DNA of 5,890 nucleotides, taken from Frankiaceae bacterium. GTDB lineage: Bacteria > Actinomycetota > Actinomycetes > JAFAQI01. Position 1 is the first letter of the stretch; every line of letters starts with the position of its first letter. The position numbers and the translations under genes were made by a program. The stretch is taken from the NCBI GenBank assembly GCA_030840615.1, contig JAVEEE010000037.1, forward strand, positions 1 to 5,890, given 5' to 3'. The notes beneath the pieces are model-generated. The model searched no databases. It was not told where the DNA came from and was given only the letters and a program-made list of their open reading frames with translations. This document shows positions 1-5,890 of the stretch, one piece after another.

Positions 1-1119
1 GGCGCCGCACTCACCGCAGAGATCGTCGCGTCCGTACGCCGTAACGAGGACTGGGAGAGCGCGGTTGCCGCAGCGCGCGGGATGCGCCGGCGCGAGCTGC
101 TGCGCGTCGCCGTCGCGGACCTGCTCGGACTCGCCGAGCTCGACACCGTCGGCACCGCTCTGTCCGACGTCGCCGCCGCCACGCTCGAGGCCGCGTTGCA
201 GACCGCGGTGCAGAAGGTCGAGACCGAACGACGTGCACCGTTGCCGGTGCGGCTCGCCGTCATCGGCATGGGACGGCTCGGGGGAGCGGAGCAGGGTTAC
301 GGCAGTGACGCCGACGTCATGTTCGTCTACCAGCCGGCCAACACACCTGAGACCGGCGACGGCGACAGCCCGGCACACACCCAGGCCGCGCACGACGTCG
401 CCAACGAGATGCGCCGGTTGCTCGCCCTGCCCGCACCAGACCCTCCCCTCGTCGTCGACGCCGATCTCCGCCCCGAAGGGCGACAGGGTCCCCTCGTGCG
501 CAGCCTGTCGTCGTACGCCGAGTACTACCGCCGGTGGAGCGCCGTGTGGGAGAGCCAAGCACTGCTGCGCGCACGTCCCGTCGCCGGTGACGCAGAGCTC
601 GGCGCGCGGTTCGTGCAGGCGATCGACCCGGTCCGTTACCCCGAGGGGGGCATCGACGCCGCGACCGCCAAGGAGATCCGCCGGCTCAAGGCACGGATGG
701 AGTCCGAGCGGTTGCCGCGCGGCGCGGACCCGACACTGCACACGAAGCTCGGCCGCGGCGGTCTCGCCGACGTCGAGTGGACGGTGCAGCTGCTGCAGCT
801 GCGCTACGCCTCGACCATCCCCGAGCTGCGGACGACTTCGACCCTGCCCGCGCTTGCGGCCGCGCAGCAACACGGCCTGCTCGACGCCGAGCAGGCCGAG
901 ATCCTGGTGGAAGCCTGGCAGCTGGCGATGCGGGTGCGTAACGCGATCGTGCTCGCTCGCGGCCGGCCCGCCGACGCGGTTCCGACCGATCCGCGGTCGC
1001 TCGCCGCCGTGGCCCGGGCGATGGGCTATGCCGCCGGCCAGACGCAGGACATGGTCGAGGACTATCTGCGGGCGACCCGTCGCGCGCGCACTGTCTACGA
1101 GGCTGTGTTCTTCGCCTAG
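1..1119 (+). CDS. glnE: Bifunctional glutamine synthetase adenylyltransferase/deadenylase, C-terminal part (5' end outside window)
   Basis: GlnE attaches AMP to, and removes it from, a tyrosine of glutamine synthetase, tuning nitrogen assimilation in the cytoplasm. The frame is open from base 1 and ends at TAG 1117-1119, giving 372 residues. Family members are usually about 950-1000 residues, so this is roughly the last third to 40%, covering the C-terminal nucleotidyltransferase domain and its helical tail. Visible residues are a nucleotidyltransferase core, GMGRLGG then SDAD (window residues about 89-105, metal-binding D103 and D105); DLRPEGRQGPL, typical of the family, near residue 155; and KLGRGGLADVEW at 249-260, the signature of the GlnE/GlnD-type helical domain. 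By family knowledge the C-terminal catalytic domain performs adenylylation and the missing N-terminal one deadenylylation. An internal ATG at 82 is not the real start, because family-like sequence continues upstream of it. The gene converges on the next one with a 5-bp gap. The identification is firm. Confidence 0.95.
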   Translation, partial: GAALTAEIVASVRRNEDWESAVAAARGMRRRELLRVAVADLLGLAELDTVGTALSDVAAATLEAALQTAVQKVETERRAPLPVRLAVIGMGRLGGAEQGYGSDADVMFVYQPANTPETGDGDSPAHTQAAHDVANEMRRLLALPAPDPPLVVDADLRPEGRQGPLVRSLSSYAEYYRRWSAVWESQALLRARPVAGDAELGARFVQAIDPVRYPEGGIDAATAKEIRRLKARMESERLPRGADPTLHTKLGRGGLADVEWTVQLLQLRYASTIPELRTTSTLPALAAAQQHGLLDAEQAEILVEAWQLAMRVRNAIVLARGRPADAVPTDPRSLAAVARAMGYAAGQTQDMVEDYLRATRRARTVYEAVFFA

Positions 1120-1124
1120 CGGTG

Positions 1125-2000
1125 TCAGGCCGCGACGGGAAGCTCGGAGTGGTGCAATGTCGCGACCGTCGGCGACGCGAACGCCGGCCGGCCCGACAAC
1201 ACCCGCTGCACCGCGAAGCCCGCCGCGAGCGCCAGCGCGCCGCCGACCGCGTCGAGCAGGAAGTGGTTGGCGGTCCCGACGATCACGAACAACGTCGCGC
1301 ACGGATACAGCGCTCCCAGCACGCGTACCCACCGGCGTTCGGCCAGCGCCACGATTGCCACCGCGCACCACAGCGACCAGCCGACGTGCAGCGACGGCAT
1401 TGCCGCGAACTGGTTCGACGCCTTCGCGACGTCGGCCGAGCCCCACGATCCCCATGTGTGGAAGGCCACGATCGTGTCGACGAACCCGTCCTGGGCGAGC
1501 ATCCGCGGCGGCGCGAGCGCGTAGAGCCAGAAGCCTGCCATCGCCACGATGTTGGTCGCGAACAGCACGGACCTGATCGACCGGTAGCGCAGCGGATGCC
1601 GCAGGTAAAGCCAGACCAGCACGCCGATCGTCACGACGAAGTGCAGCGTCGCGTAGTAGTAGTTGCACGCGTACGCGAGCCAGTGGTGCTGGGTGACGAA
1701 GATGTTCAGCGACTTCTCGAAACCGATCCGGAGGGTGTGCTCGAACGCGAGCAGGTCGACGGCGCGATGCTGGGCCGCCACCGCGTGGTCGGGGACCGCG
1801 TTGCGCACCAGCGAGTAGAGCCAGTAACACAGCGCGAGAAACGCGATCTCCTGCCACCACTTCGGCCGCCGCATGCCGCGGACGCGCGCCGGTAGCAGTG
1901 CGAGGGTACGACGAGGACGCGTCGGCGCAGCCTGAACCAACACCCGCGTCACCACGTCTCTATGCCGTCCGGATCTTGTGGTCAGTCTGCCAGACGTCAC
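1125..2000 (-). CDS. PAP2-superfamily integral membrane enzyme (Aur1/inositolphosphotransferase-like)
   Basis: This is a polytopic membrane protein of up to 291 residues, ending at TGA (complement of 1125-1127). Numbered from the outermost GTG (2000), hydrophobic segments lie near 51-69, 118-134, 146-163, 204-221, 227-243 and 247-266, matching the six-helix PAP2 fold. The catalytic signatures are clear: MPSLHVGW (201-208, H205) and GTANHFLLDAVGG (242-254, H246 and D250). An APPRM stretch (163-167) stands where classical PAP2 enzymes have KxxxxxxRP, as in the Aur1/Ipt1-like (PAP2_3) subgroup. Such enzymes hydrolyse lipid phosphates or transfer phospho-head groups such as inositol phosphate; the substrate here is unknown. 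The start is uncertain. No Shine-Dalgarno precedes GTG 2000, and other starts are GTG 1955, 1952, 1943 and ATG 1874. The first 42 residues are basic and not membrane-like, and GTG 2000 lies inside an inverted repeat, so the protein may begin further in. It is convergent with glnE and divergent from the propeller gene. Confidence 0.85.
   Translation of the reverse strand: MTSGRLTTRSGRHRDVVTRVLVQAAPTRPRRTLALLPARVRGMRRPKWWQEIAFLALCYWLYSLVRNAVPDHAVAAQHRAVDLLAFEHTLRIGFEKSLNIFVTQHHWLAYACNYYYATLHFVVTIGVLVWLYLRHPLRYRSIRSVLFATNIVAMAGFWLYALAPPRMLAQDGFVDTIVAFHTWGSWGSADVAKASNQFAAMPSLHVGWSLWCAVAIVALAERRWVRVLGALYPCATLFVIVGTANHFLLDAVGGALALAAGFAVQRVLSGRPAFASPTVATLHHSELPVAA
1985..1995. repeat. Inverted repeat 1 of the divergent control region (GTCTG-C-CAGAC)
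   Basis: A perfect 5-bp inverted repeat around a single central base, between the divergent PAP2 and propeller genes. It shares base 1995 with the next inverted repeat. Its size and position would suit an operator half of a dimeric regulator, but an 11-bp palindrome can occur by chance in GC-rich DNA, so the role is inferred only from the clustering of three such repeats. Confidence 0.4.
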
Positions 2001-2011
2001 GCAGCGTGACG
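1995..2011. promoter_or_regulatory. Inverted repeat 2, candidate operator (CGTCACG-CAG-CGTGACG)
   Basis: A perfect 7-bp inverted repeat with a 3-base spacer, 17 bp in all. It is the strongest palindrome seen between the two divergently transcribed genes. It overlaps the outermost possible GTG start of the minus-strand gene (2000) and lies 67 bp upstream of the propeller gene's ATG. Dyads of this size are typical binding sites for dimeric helix-turn-helix repressors, and as RNA it would form a 7-bp hairpin with a tight loop. The symmetry is seen directly; the operator role is inferred. No regulator gene lies in the window. Confidence 0.45.
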
Positions 2012-2012
2012 G

Positions 2013-2029
2013 GGAAGGAGATCCCTTCC
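2013..2029. repeat. Inverted repeat 3 (GGAAGG-AGATC-CCTTCC)
   Basis: A perfect 6-bp inverted repeat with a 5-base spacer, starting one base after inverted repeat 2. It ends 36 bp before the propeller gene's ribosome binding site, so it could form a leader hairpin in that mRNA. Alternatively it is another protein-binding dyad. There is no T-tract after it, so it is not a classical terminator. Confidence 0.4.
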
Positions 2030-2065
2030 GCGCGGCGAAGTCGTGCCCGGATCACGTTCGTTCCG

Positions 2066-2072
2066 AGAGGAG
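2066..2072 (+). promoter_or_regulatory. Ribosome binding site that sets the propeller-gene start
   Basis: AGAGGAG, a strong Shine-Dalgarno, sits 5 bases before ATG 2078. The reading frame is open back to 1898, but only this start has a good ribosome site and is followed immediately by a signal peptide, so it decides the start. Confidence 0.85.
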
Positions 2073-2077
2073 CCCCC

Positions 2078-3511
2078 ATGGCCCGCCGTCGTCTCGCCTG
2101 GACCGCCGCTGCAGTAGGAGTGCTGTCACTCAGCGTGGTCGCGGCGCCGAGCTTCGGTGCCGGGCATGGCCCGGTGGGCTTCGCCAAGCCGATCTACGTC
2201 GACAGTTCCCTCGCCGGTGGCGAGCCGATCGTCTTCTACGACAAGGCTCACCAGGACTACATCTACAGCTCGCACGAAGGCACGACGCACACGCTGCACG
2301 ACGGCGTCGTCGCGGCGCCGGTGAGCACGGTGGAGTGGGGCTCCAACTACCGCAACCAGGTCAACATCTGGACCTCGCGTGACGGCCGCAAGTGGTCGCG
2401 GGTCGACCTGTCCGGCACCGGCTTCGAGGCCAACCCGACGACCAACAGCGGCTTCTCCGACCCTGACCTCACCCAGGACGACGGCGGTCGCATCTACAAC
2501 ACCGGGATCAACCTGGTGAACGACGCCGTGTTCTCCTCCGGCGATGGCGGCCGCACCTGGGACCGCGGCACACTCAACTGCCACGAGGGTGACCGGCCGT
2601 GGCTCGCCGGTGCGCACAAGAACGAGGTCTTCGTCGGCAACGACCCGACCTACTCCACCAACGGGCACACGATCTGGCGGTCCACCGACGGCGGATCGTC
2701 GTGTGGCAGCTTCGGCATCGGTGACTACGGGACCGGCTATGGCGGCTATGGCAAGCTCTACTACAACCGCGCCAACGGTTCGCTCGTCGAGCCGGTCATC
2801 TACGGGTCGGGCGGCTCGGCCAACGCCATCGGCGTCGGCATCTTGGCGCATGCCTCGCACGCGTTCAACGTGCAGAAGGGCCACTTCCGCCCGGTCCGCA
2901 TCGCGGCGACGCAAGGCCTGGCGACACACTTCCCGGGGCTCGCGCTCGACCGGGCCGGCAACGTCTACATGACGTGGGCCGACAAGCCGAGCAACGGCCG
3001 CAACTCGATCTGGTTCGCGATGCTCTCCCCGAACGGCAAGGTGCTGGTCAAGCCCCACGTCATCGCCCACCCGGGCACGACGGTGCTGTGGCCGTGGATC
3101 GTCGCCGGCGCGCCGGGCAACGCCTCGGTGGTCTGGTACCAGTACGACCGCGTCGTACCCAACCCCGACTCGGCGTCGACCGTCGGCAAGGTCTTCGTCT
3201 ACCAGGCCACGCTTCTCGGCCTGGGGACCCGGCACGCGAAGAAGTACGTCGTCAACGCCTCCGGGCGGCCGGTGCACGAGGGAGGCATCTGCCAGGGCGG
3301 CACCACGTGCGTTGTCACCGGGCAGGACCGCCGCCTCGGCGACTACCTCACCAACGCCACCGACGCGCGCGGCTGCGTGATCATCGCGACGGGCGACACG
3401 ATGTCGCCGGACCCGGCAACCGGCCAGGACCGGGCCTGGTCACTGCCGATCTTCATCCAGCAGAACGCCGGCCCGTCGCTCACCCACGGGTCGTGCGGCC
3501 GACGGCAATGA
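2078..3511 (+). CDS. Secreted BNR/Asp-box beta-propeller protein (sialidase-like fold, function unknown)
   Basis: A 477-residue exported protein. The N-terminus MARRRLAWTAAAVGVLSLSV is a Sec-type signal peptide (basic start, hydrophobic 7-23), with cleavage likely near residues 23-28. The mature part shows Asp-box (BNR) motifs typical of sialidase-like propellers: SGDGGRTW (154-161) is canonical, TSRDGRKW (99-106) is one residue short, and STDGGSSC (202-209) has Cys in place of the aromatic residue. A glycine/tyrosine-rich stretch lies at 213-229, and RRLGDYLTNATDARG (418-432), with its GDY core, resembles the last blade of actinobacterial proteins often labelled exo-alpha-sialidase. I see no sialidase FRIP motif and no clear arginine triad, so glycosidase activity is unproven; it could bind glycans or be a structural propeller. 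The mature part has six Cys (168, 209, 404, 411, 433, 473), which could form disulfides outside the cell. The start is set by ATG 2078 and its AGAGGAG site. The gene is divergent from the PAP2 gene, with stacked inverted repeats between them. Confidence 0.85.
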   Translation: MARRRLAWTAAAVGVLSLSVVAAPSFGAGHGPVGFAKPIYVDSSLAGGEPIVFYDKAHQDYIYSSHEGTTHTLHDGVVAAPVSTVEWGSNYRNQVNIWTSRDGRKWSRVDLSGTGFEANPTTNSGFSDPDLTQDDGGRIYNTGINLVNDAVFSSGDGGRTWDRGTLNCHEGDRPWLAGAHKNEVFVGNDPTYSTNGHTIWRSTDGGSSCGSFGIGDYGTGYGGYGKLYYNRANGSLVEPVIYGSGGSANAIGVGILAHASHAFNVQKGHFRPVRIAATQGLATHFPGLALDRAGNVYMTWADKPSNGRNSIWFAMLSPNGKVLVKPHVIAHPGTTVLWPWIVAGAPGNASVVWYQYDRVVPNPDSASTVGKVFVYQATLLGLGTRHAKKYVVNASGRPVHEGGICQGGTTCVVTGQDRRLGDYLTNATDARGCVIIATGDTMSPDPATGQDRAWSLPIFIQQNAGPSLTHGSCGRRQ

Positions 3512-3523
3512 CGCCCGGGGCGT
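3511..3523 (+). terminator. Possible weak hairpin after the propeller gene
   Basis: ACGCCC-G-GGGCGT is a perfect dyad beginning at the last base of the TGA stop. It could fold into a short GC-rich stem, but no T-tract follows, so an intrinsic terminator is only a guess; factor-dependent or U-less termination, as reported in actinobacteria, is the alternative. Confidence 0.25.
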
Positions 3524-3679
3524 AGCTCTGATCACTTGTGACCAGCGCTGCCCTCATCCTTGGAGCGGCTTCGGTCACAGCGGCACGTAGACGCGTCATC
3601 TTCACGCGCGCGGCTGCAGGAATCCGCCTGGCCCGTCGATGTTGGTGTCGCCAGCAATCCCTGCCCTGAAAGGCGACGA
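3512..3679. other. Intergenic spacer before the cyclic-di-GMP gene
   Basis: This 168-bp gap has no credible gene. Besides the short dyad at its left edge it holds an imperfect inverted repeat GATCAC-TT-GTGACC (about 3530-3543) and the 8-bp palindrome CAGCGCTG (3543-3550), either of which could be a regulator site or chance. I could not identify a convincing -35/-10 pair, although the length suggests the downstream gene has its own promoter here. Confidence 0.4.
3668..3673 (+). promoter_or_regulatory. Ribosome binding site of the cyclic-di-GMP gene
   Basis: GAAAGG lies 6 bases before ATG 3680. The frame is open further upstream, but this site, followed by a basic N-terminus and the first membrane helix, supports the ATG as the start. 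Confidence 0.7.
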
Positions 3680-5890
3680 ATGTCGCTCGCCCGACGTGCC
3701 CTGTGGCCGCTGTCCTGGCGACGCGGCCGGAAGCGCGCCTCCGAGCACGCCGCGACGCGAGGCTCCCGCGCGATCGTCTGGGTGCTGCTCATCGTCGGTA
3801 TCGGCGGCTCGGTGGCAGCTGCTGCCGCCTGGCGAGCAAGCGTCGACAACCAGTCCCGCCGCGTCTTCGACGCGCAGGCGGGCGACGTCACCGCGTCGAT
3901 CGCCGTATCGCTCGCGCGAGTCGACGACCTGGCCGCGGCGATGCGCACGCTCGTGGGCACCCGGCCGGACATGACCAACTCCGAGTGGACCGAATGGTTC
4001 GCGGGTCTCGACGTCACTCACCGGTATCCCGGTGTCCTCGGTGTCGCCTACGTGCAGATCGTGCCGGCCGCCGAGCTGCCCGCGTTCGAGGCGAAGATCC
4101 GTGCCGACCCGCTGCCCGGTCACAGCGGTGCCGAGCCGTTCACGATCATCCCGCCCGGTGACCGACCCTCCTACTGCTTCGTGCGCCTGGGCGGCCTCGG
4201 CCCGCAGCTCGCCGCGCTCCCTCCCGGCCTCGACTTGTGCGTGCTCGGTGGCGAGAACTGGCTGAGCAAGCCTCGGGACACCGGCCAGCTGCAGGTCTCG
4301 CCGGTCAACCTGGGATCGCGTCGCACCGCCCAGGTCGTCACGCCGATCTACGCCGGTGGCGGTGTTCCCGCAACCGTGGCCGAGCGGCGAGCCACCATCA
4401 TCGGCCTCGGGGGCGACCTCTTCGACTTCGATGCCGTGTTGAAGATCGCGCTCCGTCCGCACCCGGGCTTGAGCGTGGCCCTATCGCGACGGGACCTCAT
4501 TCCCACCGGCAAGGGCAACGCGCCATCGGTCGCGTCCCTGGCCGCGACGTTCGGAAGATCGACGGGAGCCGTTGTCGGCTCGATAGGGCCGTCGCCGACG
4601 TCGTCGTCGTTCCGGCGGACCCTTGCCGTGAATGCCGATGGGGGCTGGCAGATCCAGATATCCGCGTCGTCGGGGTCGAGCAACCGCAAGGCACTGGCTG
4701 AAGGTCTCCTGGTCCTGCTCATCGGCCTGGTCGTGACTGCACTGCTCTGCACGCTCGTCCGGGTCCTCACCCGCAGCCGCCAGCGCGCGATGGAGATGGT
4801 CGAGCGCCGCACCGCCGAGCTGAGCACCTCCGAGAGCCGGTTCCGTTCGATGGCAGCCGCATCGCCGCTCGGCATCTTGCAGATCGACGCCGGTGGCACG
4901 TTCTTGTACGGCAACGACCGCCTCTTCCAGATCCTGGGTGCGCCCGAAGCCCAGGTGCGCGACATGGGCTGGCTCGACCTCTTCGCTCCCGGCCACCGAG
5001 CCGAGCTCCTGGCGGCGCTCGCGAGCTGCGCGAACGGTGGCTCGGACCCGGTCGAGGTTCGGGTCGTCGCGTCGCTCGATCCGCGCTGGGTGCGGTTCAG
5101 TGTCGCCACGCTTTCCGGGGGGAGCGAGTCCGGCGGGTTCGTCGCGTCCCTCGAGGACGTCAGCGCCGAGGTCGCCGCGCGGATCCGGCTCACCGCCGAA
5201 GCCCGGCACGACCCGCTGACCGGTCTCCCCAACCGCGTCTGCTTCCTCGCCGCCCTGCAGGGTGCCCTGGACGAGATGCCGGCACATGCCGGTCAGGTGG
5301 CGGTGCTGTTCATCGACCTCGACCGCTTCAAGCAGGTCAACGACGCGCACGGCCACGCCGCCGGCGACGAGCTGCTGATCGCCACCGCGGGCCGCATCGG
5401 AGCCTCGCTGCGCCCTGGTGACCTGCTGTCTCGGTTGGGTGGCGACGAGTTCGCGGTGCTGATGACAGGCATCGAGGACGTCGCCAGCGTCACTGCCGTC
5501 ATCGACCGCCTCCAGGCATCGGTGTCACGGCCCTTCTCGATCTCCGGCTTGCACGCGAGTGTCGGGGCGAGCGTCGGGCTCGTGCTCGTCGACGATGCGA
5601 GCGGCGACCCGGCAACGATCCTGCAGAACGCCGACATGGCGATGTACAGGGCGAAGTCGGGCTCGGCGCGGTTCGAGGTGTTCAACCACTCCCTGCGGGA
5701 GAACGTGCTGGCCAGGCTCGAGACGGAGCAGGCACTACGCGGCGCGCTCGAACGAAACGAGCTCGAACTGCAGTTCCAGCCCATCGTCGAGCTGGTGTCC
5801 GGACGCATCACAGCCGGTGAGGCACTCGTGCGCTGGGACCACCCGCGGCGCGGCGTGTTGCTGCCCGACGAGTTCCTTCCACTGGCCGAG
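3680..5890 (+). CDS. Membrane sensor cyclic-di-GMP protein: CHASE-PAS-GGDEF-EAL (3' end outside window)
   Basis: The frame is open for 737 codons from ATG 3680 to the right edge without a stop. In order it shows a basic N-terminus; TM1 (about 31-51); an extracytoplasmic region (52-337) resembling CHASE, with YPGVLGVAYVQIVPAAELP as its best match; TM2 (342-363); a short helical linker (364-385); a PAS domain (about 386-500, SPLGILQID and YGND); GGDEF (511 to about 675); and the first 50 or so residues of EAL. GGDEF domains make cyclic-di-GMP from two GTP. Here the key residues are present: DPLTGLPNR (511-519), FIDLDRFK (544-551, metal ligand D546), NDAHGH (554-559), GGDEF (587-591), and the product-inhibition site RPGD (578-581) exactly five residues before it. 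The EAL signature EALVRW starts at E714; the other phosphodiesterase residues lie outside, so hydrolysis cannot be judged. It likely turns an outside signal, plus a PAS-bound cue, into a change in cyclic-di-GMP. Preceded by GAAAGG. The domain calls are firm except the exact CHASE limits. Confidence 0.92.
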   Translation, partial: MSLARRALWPLSWRRGRKRASEHAATRGSRAIVWVLLIVGIGGSVAAAAAWRASVDNQSRRVFDAQAGDVTASIAVSLARVDDLAAAMRTLVGTRPDMTNSEWTEWFAGLDVTHRYPGVLGVAYVQIVPAAELPAFEAKIRADPLPGHSGAEPFTIIPPGDRPSYCFVRLGGLGPQLAALPPGLDLCVLGGENWLSKPRDTGQLQVSPVNLGSRRTAQVVTPIYAGGGVPATVAERRATIIGLGGDLFDFDAVLKIALRPHPGLSVALSRRDLIPTGKGNAPSVASLAATFGRSTGAVVGSIGPSPTSSSFRRTLAVNADGGWQIQISASSGSSNRKALAEGLLVLLIGLVVTALLCTLVRVLTRSRQRAMEMVERRTAELSTSESRFRSMAAASPLGILQIDAGGTFLYGNDRLFQILGAPEAQVRDMGWLDLFAPGHRAELLAALASCANGGSDPVEVRVVASLDPRWVRFSVATLSGGSESGGFVASLEDVSAEVAARIRLTAEARHDPLTGLPNRVCFLAALQGALDEMPAHAGQVAVLFIDLDRFKQVNDAHGHAAGDELLIATAGRIGASLRPGDLLSRLGGDEFAVLMTGIEDVASVTAVIDRLQASVSRPFSISGLHASVGASVGLVLVDDASGDPATILQNADMAMYRAKSGSARFEVFNHSLRENVLARLETEQALRGALERNELELQFQPIVELVSGRITAGEALVRWDHPRRGVLLPDEFLPLAE

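Noticed and set aside
65..1576. Long plus-strand open frame across glnE and the end of the PAP2 gene
   Set aside because: It is out of frame with the clear GlnE motifs, and its translation is Arg/Pro/Ser-rich low-complexity sequence typical of a shadow frame in GC-rich DNA.
1122..1895. Plus-strand open frame opposite the PAP2 gene
   Set aside because: Its product is rich in Arg, His, Gln and Glu with no recognisable domain, while the minus strand encodes catalytic motifs and membrane helices.
1898..2077. 60-codon upstream extension of the propeller gene
   Set aside because: The frame is open, but it overlaps the PAP2 gene, has no ribosome site at its start, and would bury the signal peptide that begins at 2078.
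2126..3277. 383-residue minus-strand open frame inside the propeller gene
   Set aside because: Its translation is Val/Arg/Asp/Gly-rich with no domain; it is the antisense shadow of a high-GC gene that has Asp boxes on the plus strand.
3639..4161. Short plus-strand open frames around the start of the cyclic-di-GMP gene
   Set aside because: They lie in other frames over the TM1/CHASE coding sequence and have shadow-type composition; ATG 3680 has a ribosome site and leads into recognisable domains.
4590..4612. GTCGTC-type trinucleotide run
   Set aside because: It is a short Thr/Ser codon run inside a coding frame, too brief and imperfect to be a meaningful tandem repeat.
4348..5356. Two overlapping minus-strand open frames of about 290 residues
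   Set aside because: They are antisense to the PAS/GGDEF coding region, overlap each other in different frames, and show no domain signatures.

Overview
The window is high-GC DNA (G or C at most third codon positions) with an actinobacterial look: a GlnE C-terminus of actinobacterial type, a PAP2/Aur1-like membrane enzyme, a secreted beta-propeller protein and a multidomain cyclic-di-GMP protein. The genus cannot be told from the sequence. Nothing points to a mobile element, CRISPR array, tRNA or rRNA, and this looks like ordinary chromosome.

Layout. Positions 1-1119 (+) hold the last 372 codons of glnE, the glutamine synthetase adenylyltransferase/deadenylase, cut by the left edge. Facing it with only 5 bp between the stop codons is a minus-strand gene (1125 to at most 2000) for an integral-membrane PAP2-superfamily enzyme of the Aur1/inositolphosphotransferase-like type. 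A divergent control region follows, containing three consecutive short inverted repeats (1985-2029). Next is a plus-strand gene (2078-3511) for a 477-residue exported protein with Asp-box (BNR) propeller motifs. After a 168-bp gap, a plus-strand gene starts at 3680 and runs off the right edge. It encodes a membrane sensor with the architecture TM - extracytoplasmic CHASE-like region - TM - PAS - GGDEF - EAL; the EAL domain is cut after about 50 residues.

Function. The four genes do not form an obvious pathway. GlnE controls nitrogen assimilation, the PAP2 enzyme probably acts on lipid head groups or lipid phosphates, the propeller protein acts outside the membrane on an unknown ligand or glycan, and the CHASE/PAS/GGDEF/EAL protein links an external signal to cyclic-di-GMP. 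The most informative signals are the intact GGDEF active site with a canonical RxxD inhibitory site, and the stacked inverted repeats between the divergent PAP2 and propeller genes. I see no convincing undescribed system.
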